Source: Thermomonas hydrothermalis (GTDB lineage Bacteria; Pseudomonadota; Gammaproteobacteria; Xanthomonadales; Xanthomonadaceae). From it: a stretch of 64,000 nt of DNA. The position numbers and the translations under genes were made by a program. Below, piece after piece: positions 1 through 10,650 of this stretch (position 1 is its first letter; each line of letters opens with the position of its first letter). The notes under the pieces are model-generated. The model had not been told where the DNA came from and made no database searches. It saw only the letters and a list, made by a program, of their open reading frames with translations. Where the stretch lies: NCBI RefSeq assembly GCF_900129205.1, contig NZ_FQUK01000005.1, positions 34,841 through 98,840 of the forward strand. Reading direction: 5' to 3'.

Positions 1-1446
1 GCACCCCAGCAAACCCGATGGTCCCAGTTCGGTGTCCTCGTCACGGTGTTCTTTTTCTGGGGCTTCGTGGCCGCCAGCAACGACATCCTGATCCCGGTCT
101 TCAAGAAGGAATTCGCGCTGTCGCAGGCGGAGAGCCAGTTGGTCGCGATGGCGTTCTATGTCGCCTACACCGTGGGCTCGCTGCTCTATTTCGGGGTTTC
201 ACGGTTGCTGGGGCAGGATCTGCTGAACCGGATCGGCTATCGCAACGGGATCAGCCTGGGCCTGTTGATCTCGGCCGTGGGGACGCTGCTGTTCTACCCG
301 GCGGCCAACACCCGCTCGTTCCCGCTGATGCTGTCGGGGCTGTTCATCGTCGGCCTGGGCTTTGCCTTGCAGCAGATCGCCGCCAATCCTCTGGCCATCG
401 TGATGGGCAACCCGGCCACCGGCGCGCAACGCCTGACCATGGCCGGTGGCGTCAACAACTTCGGGACCACCATCGGCCCGCTGCTGGTCAGCTTCGCCAT
501 CTTCGGCAGCCTGGCCACGGGCAACACCGAGGCCAGCATCGAAAGCGTCAAGACGCCCTACCTGGTGCTGGGCGTGGCCTTCGTGCTGGTGGCGCTGTTC
601 TTCCGCTTCTCGTCGGTGCCCAACCACATCGACCTGGACGCGTTGGCCGCGGATGAGGCCGAGGATGCCGGCAAGCTGGTCCACAAGCCCTCGGCATTCG
701 CCTATCCGCAACTGGCATTGGGGATGCTGGCGATCTTCGTCTATGTCGGCGTCGAGGTGTCCACGGTTTCCAACCTGCCGGCCTACCTGCACGAGGGCCT
801 GGGGATCCAGACCCACCACTTGGCCCCGTACGTCTCGCTGTATTGGGCCAGCCTGATGATCGGCCGCTGGACCGGTGCGGCCGGCGCGTTCGAGGTGGGC
901 GCGGGCGTGCGCAGGATGTTGACGCTGATCCTGCCGTTCCTCGCCTTCGGGGTGTATCTGGCGGTCAATGCCATCGCCCAGCACGACGTCTCGCAGTTCT
1001 ACGGCTATGCCTTGGTCATCGTGCTGATGATCGCGGCCACCCTGCTGAGTCGCGGCAACCCGGCACGGATGCTGCTGTACTTCGCGCTGTGCGGCATCAC
1101 CGCCCTGCTGATCGGCATGGCGTCCACCGGCAAGACCAGCATCATCGCGTTCATCAGCGTGGGCCTGTTCTGCAGCACGATGTGGCCGTGCATCTTCGCG
1201 CTGGCCATCGCCGGGCTGGGCCGGCATACCAACCAGGGCAGCAGCCTGCTGATCATGATGATCATGGGGGGCGGCTGGATCAGCCTGGCGCAGGGCGCGC
1301 TGGCCGACCGGGTGGGCGTGCACATGAGTTTCTGGGTCGGCGTGGCCTGCTTTGCCTACCTTGCCTTCTACGCAGTGGCGGCAAGCCGCTCGTTGCGGCG
1401 CCAGGGCATCGATCTGGACCGGCTGGCCGGGGATCGCGGCCACTGA
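1..1446 (+). CDS. FucP-type MFS sugar transporter (5' partial)
   Basis: Inner-membrane major-facilitator permease of the L-fucose/glucose-galactose (FucP/GluP) family, expected to import a monosaccharide by proton symport. The frame is open from base 1 and reads TRWSQFGVLVTVFFFWGF before the first possible internal GTG at 46, so the true start lies left of the window. About twelve hydrophobic segments follow. The first helix ends in the family-typical stretch FFFWGFVAASNDILIP. Its neighbours (LacI regulator, GH3, GH30, TonB receptor) suggest it carries the glucose released from a beta-glucan. The exact sugar cannot be read from the sequence. Confidence 0.88.
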   Translation, partial: APQQTRWSQFGVLVTVFFFWGFVAASNDILIPVFKKEFALSQAESQLVAMAFYVAYTVGSLLYFGVSRLLGQDLLNRIGYRNGISLGLLISAVGTLLFYPAANTRSFPLMLSGLFIVGLGFALQQIAANPLAIVMGNPATGAQRLTMAGGVNNFGTTIGPLLVSFAIFGSLATGNTEASIESVKTPYLVLGVAFVLVALFFRFSSVPNHIDLDALAADEAEDAGKLVHKPSAFAYPQLALGMLAIFVYVGVEVSTVSNLPAYLHEGLGIQTHHLAPYVSLYWASLMIGRWTGAAGAFEVGAGVRRMLTLILPFLAFGVYLAVNAIAQHDVSQFYGYALVIVLMIAATLLSRGNPARMLLYFALCGITALLIGMASTGKTSIIAFISVGLFCSTMWPCIFALAIAGLGRHTNQGSSLLIMMIMGGGWISLAQGALADRVGVHMSFWVGVACFAYLAFYAVAASRSLRRQGIDLDRLAGDRGH

Positions 1447-1450
1447 GCCT

Positions 1451-1475
1451 GCCGGCCGCCGCAAGGCGGCCTGGC
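1451..1475. terminator. Bidirectional hairpin between convergent genes
   Basis: A GC-rich stem-loop (GGCCGCC, loop GCAA, GGCGGCC, extended by GCC/GGC across a one-base bulge) fills the 33-bp gap between the transporter stop and the LacI-gene stop. There is no T-run, so termination strength is uncertain. Confidence 0.5.
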
Positions 1476-1479
1476 CCGA

Positions 1480-2541
1480 TCAGCTGCCGGCGGCGGGGCC
1501 GGTGGAACGCCGCAGCTGCAGGGCATAGGGCACCTCGACGATGCCGCCGCGGCCGGGCTCGCGGATCTCGCGCAGCAGCTCCAGTGCCGCCAGCCGCCCC
1601 ATGTCGCGGGTGGGCTGGCGCACCGTGGTCAGCGCCGGGTACACCTGATGGGCGATGGGGATGTCGTCGAAGCCGCACACCGACACGTCCCCCGGCACCG
1701 ACAGCCCGCGCTCGCTGACCGCGCAGATGACCCCGGCGGCCATGTCGTCGTTGGCGGCGAAAATGGCCGTCGGCGGGCGATCCAGATCCAGCAGCCGGTT
1801 GGCCGCCACGTACCCGGATTCGTGGGTGAACTCGCCGGCCACCACCAGCGCGGGGTCTTCCTCCAGACCGGCCCGACGCAGGCCTTCGCGATAGCCTTGC
1901 AGGCGCCAACCGGTGGCGCCATGCGCGGGGTGGCCGCTGATGTGCGCGATCCGGCGATGCCCCAGCGCAACCAAGTGCTCCATCAGCGCGCAAACTGCCC
2001 CGAACTCGTCCACCACCACCCCCACCCGGCGATGCGGCTCCATCGCCGAGACGCTGGACCATGGCACCTCCAGCGCTGCCAGGCGGCCCAGCAAGGCGGC
2101 ATCGTCGGTCAACGGCGGCGTCAACAACAATCCATCCAGCTGTGTCTGCAACACCAGCGCCTCGACCTTCGCCACCAGACGCTTGTCGAGGTAGGTCAAC
2201 GGCACCAGCATCAGGTTGTAGTGCTGCGACTGGCAGGCGTCCAGCACGCCCATCTCGATTTCCATCAGGTAGTTGGCCGACGGGTTGTCGAACAGCAGCG
2301 CCACCAGGTACGACCGCCGCCCTGCCAGTACCCGCGCCGACGGCAGCGGGCGATAACGCAACGATTTCACCGCCGCCTCGACCCGCTGGCGGGTACGTTC
2401 CGACACGTTCGGCTCGTTGTTGAGCACGCGCGAGACGGTCTTCATCGACACTCCCGCGCGCTCGACCACGTCCTCGATACGGACCCGGCCAGCCTTGGGC
2501 CTGCCACCACCCTCATCCCCATGTCGCTTACTGCTGCCCAT
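1480..2541 (-). CDS. LacI-family transcriptional regulator
   Basis: DNA-binding repressor of 353 aa for the flanking glucan-utilisation genes. An N-terminal LacI helix-turn-helix (about residues 20-45; RIEDVVERAGVSMKTVSRVL) is followed by the hinge region and a periplasmic-binding-protein-like effector domain. The ATG at 2541 starts MGSSKRHGDEGG and leaves the usual 15-20 residues before the HTH. A longer upstream frame adds 55 low-complexity residues and is rejected. It is divergent from the GH3 gene, with a 14-bp near-palindrome in between. The inducer is probably a glucose oligomer or glucose, by inference from context only. Confidence 0.92.
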   Translation of the reverse strand: MGSSKRHGDEGGGRPKAGRVRIEDVVERAGVSMKTVSRVLNNEPNVSERTRQRVEAAVKSLRYRPLPSARVLAGRRSYLVALLFDNPSANYLMEIEMGVLDACQSQHYNLMLVPLTYLDKRLVAKVEALVLQTQLDGLLLTPPLTDDAALLGRLAALEVPWSSVSAMEPHRRVGVVVDEFGAVCALMEHLVALGHRRIAHISGHPAHGATGWRLQGYREGLRRAGLEEDPALVVAGEFTHESGYVAANRLLDLDRPPTAIFAANDDMAAGVICAVSERGLSVPGDVSVCGFDDIPIAHQVYPALTTVRQPTRDMGRLAALELLREIREPGRGGIVEVPYALQLRRSTGPAAGS

Positions 2542-2676
2542 ACTGTGTCCGATTCGAGTTCCAGTTCTGACCGTCACCCCGCGTCGGCGGCAACGTGGCT
2601 GCCGCCGCTTCCCCCATGGCGGCATGTCGCTCTGCAACAAGCCATGATAGGCTGAAGTCGCTATTCTGCGCGCACA

Positions 2677-2690
2677 TGACAACGCTGTCA
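2677..2690. promoter_or_regulatory. LacI-type operator upstream of GH3 gene
   Basis: TGACAACGCTGTCA is a near-perfect palindrome 56 bp before the GH3 start, in the divergent gap with the lacI gene. It differs by one base from the perfect palindrome before the TonB receptor at 6957-6970. Two near-identical 14-mers at two promoters beside one LacI gene make this a likely operator. Confidence 0.75.
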
Positions 2691-2746
2691 CGGCGCCCTG
2701 CACCAAATCTCACGCCGTCGTCTATCGAACCGAGGAGCCCGCCGTC

Positions 2747-5335
<2,589 letters not shown>

Positions 5336-5374
5336 CGCAGTGCGCCACCGCAGGCCCGCCCTGCCTGCCTTGCT

Positions 5375-6901
5375 TCACTGCGCCGCAGGCCAGCGGAAAG
5401 TCACCACGCTGCGCCCCGGCAAGGCGTGACGGAAGCGACGCCCGCCCTCGCGCACGTGGATGACGCGCGGCTGCGGGTTCGCATTGCTGACCACCAGCAC
5501 GCGGCTGCCATCGGGGTTGACGAACGCCACGTTGGCCACGCCCGCCTCCGTCGCGGTGGACGCCACGCGCCATGCGTCACGGCGGACGAACCGGCTGGCA
5601 TGCGCGAGCGCGTAGTAATCGTCGGTGCGGGTGACCGCGCCGGTCTTCGCATCGAGGGTCACCACGCCGCGGCAGGTGCCGCAGCCGCCGGCATGCGGGC
5701 CATTGTCCTGATCCAGTGCCAGGTTCCAGAACAGGACGCCACGCGCCCAGTGGCGGGTGGTGTCCACGATCAACCGTTCCACCTGCTGGGTAAGACCGCC
5801 ACTGCGGATGGGCTCCCAATCGCCACCGGAGCACTCGGTCATGTAGACATCCACGTCCGGATGCGCCTGCCGGACCCGTGATTGCGCCGCTGGCAGCCCC
5901 CCATAGCAATGCCAGGCCACGGCATCCACGTAGCGCGCCGCCGCCGGATCGGCCAGCACCGCCAACGGCTCCTCCGGCTTGTCCCAGTTGTGGTCCCAGT
6001 CGAACACCTGCACCTGGGGTGCGTGCCGCTCCAGCAGCGGCCCCAGATGGTCGCCGATGAACCGGGCCCGGGCCGGCGCGTTGAAGCGCATGCCCGGATA
6101 ATCCGCGGGCTCGAAGTCCGGCTCGTTCTGCACGGTGAGCGCGCGGACCGGAATGCCCTCCCCGGCCATCGCCTCGACATAGCGCAGCAGATAGCGGGCA
6201 AAGGCATCGTAGTACTCCGGCAGCAAGCGCCCGCGGATCAGGCTGCCGCTGTCTTTCATCCACCCCGGCGCGCTCCACGGCGAGGCCATGACCCACAGCT
6301 GGGGGTTGATCGCCAGCGCCTGCCGCGTCACCGGAATCACGTCGTCGCGGTTGGCATCGAGGCTGAAGTGGCGCAGCGCCGGATCGGGCCGGCCCGCCGG
6401 CGGATCGTCCAGGCTGTAATGGTGGCGCGAGAAGTCGGAGGCGCCGATGGTCAGCCGCACGAAGTCGAAACCGATGCCGTCACCGTCGCGACCGAACAGT
6501 TCGCGCAGCAGGGCTTCGCGCTGGGCCGGCGCCATCCGCTGCTGGATCAGCCACGCCGAGGCATCGGTGATCGCCGCGCCGAACCCCACCATGCGCTGGT
6601 AGCGCGTCGCAGCGTCGATCTCGATCGAAACGGCCGCCGCCGGCAGCGGATCCTCGCGGCGGTCCACCGCATCGAAGTCCAGCGTGGCCGGCGCCAGCGC
6701 AAGCCGGTGGTCGGCCGTGGTGGTCCAGGCTTCCAGCTCGGCCGCCGCCGGCCGCACGCCGGCCTGCGGCGTGGCGCACCCTGCGGCCAGCGTCGCCAGC
6801 AGCAACGCCCCGCCGCGTTGTGCCCACTGGCCTCGGGCAATTCTGGTGCAGCGCACCAAAAAATTCTCACGATCCACTGAAATTACGGGTGTTCGCCCCA
6901 T
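5375..6901 (-). CDS. GH30 glycosidase, predicted lipoprotein
   Basis: Glycoside hydrolase family 30 (glucosylceramidase / endo-beta-1,6-glucanase clan), 508 aa. A hydrophobic N-terminus ends in a lipobox (LAAGC, Cys42), so it is probably membrane-anchored. The acid/base Glu260 lies in VQNEPDFEP and the nucleophile Glu356 in YMTECSGGDWEP. The ATG at 6901 has GGAG eight bases upstream. The ATG at 6934 lacks a ribosome site. It is convergent with the GH3 gene and divergent from the TonB receptor. The partner GH3 could finish digestion of its products. Beta-1,6-glucan or another glucoside are both possible substrates. Confidence 0.9.
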   Translation of the reverse strand: MGRTPVISVDRENFLVRCTRIARGQWAQRGGALLLATLAAGCATPQAGVRPAAAELEAWTTTADHRLALAPATLDFDAVDRREDPLPAAAVSIEIDAATRYQRMVGFGAAITDASAWLIQQRMAPAQREALLRELFGRDGDGIGFDFVRLTIGASDFSRHHYSLDDPPAGRPDPALRHFSLDANRDDVIPVTRQALAINPQLWVMASPWSAPGWMKDSGSLIRGRLLPEYYDAFARYLLRYVEAMAGEGIPVRALTVQNEPDFEPADYPGMRFNAPARARFIGDHLGPLLERHAPQVQVFDWDHNWDKPEEPLAVLADPAAARYVDAVAWHCYGGLPAAQSRVRQAHPDVDVYMTECSGGDWEPIRSGGLTQQVERLIVDTTRHWARGVLFWNLALDQDNGPHAGGCGTCRGVVTLDAKTGAVTRTDDYYALAHASRFVRRDAWRVASTATEAGVANVAFVNPDGSRVLVVSNANPQPRVIHVREGGRRFRHALPGRSVVTFRWPAAQ

Positions 6902-6927
6902 CGACAGGCTCCGCGCAAGGATTTGAG

Positions 6928-6957
6928 TTGACATCGGGAATGTTTGCTTTTCATTAT
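6928..6957 (+). promoter_or_regulatory. Sigma-70 promoter of TonB receptor gene
   Basis: A perfect -35 TTGACA (6928-6933), an 18-bp spacer and CATTAT (6952-6957). The predicted transcription start, near 6964, lies in the middle of the adjoining palindromic operator, an arrangement suited to direct repression. Confidence 0.7.
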
Positions 6958-6970
6958 GACAGCGCTGTCA
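6957..6970. promoter_or_regulatory. LacI-type operator at TonB receptor promoter
   Basis: TGACAGCGCTGTCA is a perfect 14-bp palindrome overlapping the end of the -10 box and the expected start of transcription of the receptor gene. It lies in the divergent gap with the GH30 gene and could control both. Confidence 0.82.
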
Positions 6971-6997
6971 AAATCTTTCGCACCGGGGGAAACATCC

Positions 6998-9784
6998 ATG
7001 CCGCAGTCACACCATCGCTCCACCGTTCCGGCAATGCCCACGCAACGCCGCTTTTCCGCCCTGCCCCGCGCCAGCGCGCTGGCCCTGGCCTGCTCCGCCG
7101 TGCTGGCATTCTCCGCACAAGCCCAGCAGGCGCAGTCGGCCGATGCCGGCAAGGCACCGGCGCAGGAAACCGCCAAGACCCTCGACAAGGTGGAGGTGAT
7201 CGGCATCCGCCGCAGCATCGCCACCTCGGTGGAAACCAAGAACGAGGCCACCTCGATCGTCGAGGCGGTGTCGGCCGAGGACATCGGCAAGCTGCCCGAC
7301 ATCAGCATCGCCGACTCCATCTCGCGCCTGCCGGGCCTGACCATGCAGCGGGTCGACGGGCGTGGTCAGGTGATCCACATCCGCGGCATGTCCGAACAGT
7401 TCGCCGGCACCCTGCTCAATGGCCGCGAACAGGTCAGCACCGGCGACAGCCGCGGCGTGGAGTTCGACCAGTACCCGGCCGAGCTGATCAACGCGGTCAC
7501 CGTCTACAAGACCCCCGATGCCTCGCTCATCGGCCAGGGCCTGTCCGGCACCGTCGACATGCAGACCGTGCGCCCGCTGGACTTCAAGGAACGCAAGATC
7601 GTGGTGGGCGCGCAGGGCGAGCGCAACTCGTTCGGCAAGCTCACCGACGGCGGCAAGCACACCGGCTACCGGCTGTCCGCCTCGTACATCGACCAGTTCG
7701 CCAACGACACCATCGGCCTGGCGATCGGCGCGGCCCGGCTCAATGCCCCGTTCCAGGAAAAGCACTACAAGTCCTGGTGGTGGGCCAACACCAGCCTGTG
7801 GGGCGCACCGCAAGGCGCCAAGCCGGACGACGCCATTGCCCTGCAAGGCGCCGAGGCCTGGGTCAAGTCGCGCGATGCCACCCGCGACGGCGTGATGGCC
7901 GTGCTGGAATTCAAGCCCAACGACACCTGGCACAGCGTGCTGGACGCCTACCACTCGAAGTTCGACCAGAGCGAGTGGATGCGCGGCGCGATGTGGACCA
8001 ACGACCCCTGGTGGAACAACGGCGCCGTCACCTACACCAGCGCCAACACCACCAACTACAACGGCACCCCGGTGGTGACCAGCGGCACCCTCAGCGGCAT
8101 CCGGCCGGTGGTGCGCAACGACAACAACCTGCGCAACGACACCCTGTCGGCCTTCGGCTGGAACACCGAATACAAGACCGGCCCGTTCACGGTGACCGCC
8201 GATCTCAGCTATTCGCGCGCCGAACGCGAGCAGTCCATGCTGGAAACCTATGCCGGGATGACCACCGGGCTGAACGTGGACTTCCGCATCCCGCTGAGCG
8301 CCGGCTATGCCTGGTACGGCCTGCCCGACCTGTCCGCGCCGGCCAGCGTGAAGCTGGGCGACCCGCAGGGCTGGGGACATGATGGCCGCCTGGAGGACTC
8401 GCGCCAGGTCGATACCCTGAAGGCGTTCCGGCTGTCGCTGAACCACGCCCTGGATTCCTCGTTCCTGTCCAGCTACGACATCGGCTACAACTTCAGCCGC
8501 CGCAGCAAGGACAAGCACGCCGATGTCTATTTCGCCGACCTGCCCGGCCGCACCCCGGTGGCGGTGGATCCCTCCCTGCTGCAGTCGCCCACCGACCTCG
8601 GCTTCGCCGGCATGGGCAGCGTGCTGACCTTTGACCCGCGTGCGCTGCTGTCGCGCTACTACAACGTGCACCTGAGCGAAACCAACGACGATCTGCAGAA
8701 GGACTACCGGATCGAGGAAGACATCGGCACCTTCTACGCCAAGGCCAACATCGACACGACGCTTGGCGAGCGCGTCAATCTGCGCGGCAACGTCGGCTTC
8801 CAGTACATCCACACCAACCAGAAATCGAACGGCGTCGGCATCACCCCCACCGGCCCCGCAGCGGTGTCCGGCGTGGGCGCCTCGTACAACGACTTCCTGC
8901 CCAGCATCAACCTGGTGTTCGATTTCAACAATGGCTGGAACCTGCGCGTCGGCGCGGCCAAGGAACAGATGCGGCCGCGCATCAACGACATGGGCGCGTA
9001 CGCCAATGTCGGCGTCAGCGTCGGCAATGGCGTCGCCCAGTGGTCCGGCAGCGGCGGCAACCCGCGGCTGGAGCCCTTCCGCGCCAAGGCGTTCGATATC
9101 TCGGTGGAGAAATACTTCGGGCCGGCCAGCTACGTCGCACTGGCGGCGTTCTACAAGGACCTGGAGTCGTACGTCTACACCAGCACCATCCCGTGGGACT
9201 TCTCCGGCTACGAATTCGATACCCCGACCCCGCCGCAGTCCAACATCGGCACCTTCTCGGCGCCGGCCAATGGCCAGGGCGGCTACATGCGCGGCGTGGA
9301 GTTCAGCACCTCGCTGGGTGGCGAGCTGCTGCATCCGGCGCTGGAGGGCTTCGGCTTGCTGCTGAACGGCTCCTACACCGAATCGTCGATCGACCCGGAC
9401 GGCCCCGGCGGCTCCAGTACCGACACCATCCCGGGGCTGTCGAAGATCGTCGCCAACGCCACCGTGTTCTACGAGAAGAACGGGTTCTCGGCCCGCGTGA
9501 GCGAGCGCTTCCGCGACCCCTACCGCGGCGAGTACAGCTACATCTTCGGGCAGCGCAGCTACCGCTATACCCGCAGCGAGCGGACCATCGACATGCAGGT
9601 GGGTTATGACTTCCCGCAAACCAGCCGTCTGCATGGCCTGTCGCTGCTGCTGCAGGTGAACAACCTCAACAACGAACCGTTCACCACCCAGGTGAGTGAT
9701 TCCAACGGGCTGGGCCTGATGTTCCCCGAGGAATACACCGAGTACGGGCGCCAGTACCTGCTGGGCGTGCGCTACTCGTTCTGA
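6998..9784 (+). CDS. TonB-dependent receptor, Xanthomonas/Caulobacter type
   Basis: Outer-membrane active transporter of 928 aa, probably taking up glucan oligosaccharides with TonB-ExbBD energy. A long signal peptide (ending AFSAQAQ) is followed by a TonB-box-like segment (KTLDKVEVIGIR) and a plug domain (PGLTMQRVDGRGQVIHIRG, LIGQGLSGTVDMQT). A beta-barrel ends in an aromatic-terminated last strand (QYLLGVRYSF). The N-terminal pattern IADSISRLPGL is typical of the TonB-Xanth-Caul subfamily. The start at 6998 has GGGGGA upstream and lies beyond the operator. An upstream ATG at 6944 would lie within the promoter. Confidence 0.93.
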   Translation: MPQSHHRSTVPAMPTQRRFSALPRASALALACSAVLAFSAQAQQAQSADAGKAPAQETAKTLDKVEVIGIRRSIATSVETKNEATSIVEAVSAEDIGKLPDISIADSISRLPGLTMQRVDGRGQVIHIRGMSEQFAGTLLNGREQVSTGDSRGVEFDQYPAELINAVTVYKTPDASLIGQGLSGTVDMQTVRPLDFKERKIVVGAQGERNSFGKLTDGGKHTGYRLSASYIDQFANDTIGLAIGAARLNAPFQEKHYKSWWWANTSLWGAPQGAKPDDAIALQGAEAWVKSRDATRDGVMAVLEFKPNDTWHSVLDAYHSKFDQSEWMRGAMWTNDPWWNNGAVTYTSANTTNYNGTPVVTSGTLSGIRPVVRNDNNLRNDTLSAFGWNTEYKTGPFTVTADLSYSRAEREQSMLETYAGMTTGLNVDFRIPLSAGYAWYGLPDLSAPASVKLGDPQGWGHDGRLEDSRQVDTLKAFRLSLNHALDSSFLSSYDIGYNFSRRSKDKHADVYFADLPGRTPVAVDPSLLQSPTDLGFAGMGSVLTFDPRALLSRYYNVHLSETNDDLQKDYRIEEDIGTFYAKANIDTTLGERVNLRGNVGFQYIHTNQKSNGVGITPTGPAAVSGVGASYNDFLPSINLVFDFNNGWNLRVGAAKEQMRPRINDMGAYANVGVSVGNGVAQWSGSGGNPRLEPFRAKAFDISVEKYFGPASYVALAAFYKDLESYVYTSTIPWDFSGYEFDTPTPPQSNIGTFSAPANGQGGYMRGVEFSTSLGGELLHPALEGFGLLLNGSYTESSIDPDGPGGSSTDTIPGLSKIVANATVFYEKNGFSARVSERFRDPYRGEYSYIFGQRSYRYTRSERTIDMQVGYDFPQTSRLHGLSLLLQVNNLNNEPFTTQVSDSNGLGLMFPEEYTEYGRQYLLGVRYSF

Positions 9785-9789
9785 CGCAC

Positions 9790-9825
9790 CGGCACGGTGG
9801 CCCGCAGACGCGGGCCGCCGTGCCG
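9790..9825 (+). terminator. Strong hairpin after TonB receptor
   Basis: Sixteen-base-pair stem starting six bases after the stop: CGGCACGGTGGCCCGC, loop AGAC, then GCGGGCCGCCGTGCCG, with a single G-T wobble. No T-run follows. Confidence 0.6.
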
Positions 9826-9870
9826 CGCCGTCGTAAAGTGGCGCGTCCCCCCAACCGCGGAGCGCCCACC

Positions 9871-10590
9871 ATGATCGACCTGTACTACTGGCCCACCCCG
9901 AACGGCCACAAGATCACCCTGTTTCTTGAAGAAGCCGGTCTGGACTATCGGATCGTGCCGGTGGATATCGGCAAGGGCGCGCAGTTCGAGCCCGCATTCC
10001 TGGCGATCTCGCCCAACAACAAGATGCCGGCCATCGTCGATCACGACCCCGGCGACGGCGGGGCGCCAATCACGGTGTTCGAATCCGGTGCGATCCTGCG
10101 CTACCTGGCGGAGAAGACCGGCCGCTTCACCGGCGTGGCCGAAGGTGCCGATGCCGCCAGCGCCCGCCGGCAGCGCATCGAGGTGGACGAATGGCTGTTC
10201 TGGCAGGTCGCCGGGCTGGGGCCGATGGCCGGGCAGTACGGTCACTTCCATGTGTACGCGCCAGAGGTGATTCCCTATGCACGCGAGCGCTACCGCAAGG
10301 AAGTCGAGCGCCTCTTGGGCGTCCTCGACAGGCGTCTGGCCGGGCGTGAGTGGATCGCCGGCGCCAGCTACAGCATCGCCGACATGGCGGCATATCCGTG
10401 GATCAATGTGTACGACAAGGCACCCATTGACCTGACCCCGTTTGCCCACGTGCGCCGCTGGCATGCCGCGATCGCCGCCCGCCCAGCCACCGCACGTGCC
10501 TACGCGCTGGTGCGGCAGGTCAATCCGAATGCGGGCAAGCCGCTGTCGGACGAGGAGAAGAAGGTGCTGTTCGGGCAGGGGCCGCGCTGA
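9871..10590 (+). CDS. yfcG: Nu-class glutathione transferase / disulfide reductase
   Basis: Cytoplasmic glutathione S-transferase-fold enzyme, 239 aa, closely resembling E. coli YfcG, which reduces disulfides with glutathione. The N-terminal thioredoxin-like domain shows PTPNGHKITLFLEEAGLDY and SPNNKMPAIVDHDP. The helical domain shows WLFWQVAGLGPM. The Thr-Pro-Asn of the glutathione pocket is present. The start is set by GCGGAG eight bases upstream and by alignment with the family's MIDLY beginning. It stands alone between two hairpins. Confidence 0.88.
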   Translation: MIDLYYWPTPNGHKITLFLEEAGLDYRIVPVDIGKGAQFEPAFLAISPNNKMPAIVDHDPGDGGAPITVFESGAILRYLAEKTGRFTGVAEGADAASARRQRIEVDEWLFWQVAGLGPMAGQYGHFHVYAPEVIPYARERYRKEVERLLGVLDRRLAGREWIAGASYSIADMAAYPWINVYDKAPIDLTPFAHVRRWHAAIAARPATARAYALVRQVNPNAGKPLSDEEKKVLFGQGPR

Positions 10591-10601
10591 CCCCGGACAC
10601 G

Positions 10602-10627
10602 ACGACGGCGCCCGTGGGCGCCGTCGT
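10602..10627. terminator. Convergent hairpin, yfcG / S9 peptidase
   Basis: Eleven-base-pair perfect stem (ACGACGGCGCC, loop CGTG, GGCGCCGTCGT) in the 60-bp gap between two stop codons. No T-run. Confidence 0.55.
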
Positions 10628-10650
10628 GCAGAGCAGTTTGGATTGCGCCG

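Noticed and set aside
199..1464. 421-codon open frame antisense to the sugar transporter
   Set aside because: His/Gln/Arg-rich shadow frame typical of high-GC DNA; the plus-strand frame has clear MFS helices.
6902..6934. Upstream ATG (6934) for the GH30 gene
   Set aside because: It overlaps the -35 of the divergent receptor promoter and lacks a ribosome site; the ATG at 6901 has GGAG eight bases away.
6944..6997. Upstream ATG (6944) for the TonB receptor
   Set aside because: It would place the promoter -10 and operator inside the coding region; a good ribosome site precedes 6998.
7007..9634. 875-codon open frame antisense to the TonB receptor
   Set aside because: Composition is a shadow of the receptor's codons; no domain pattern and no ribosome site.
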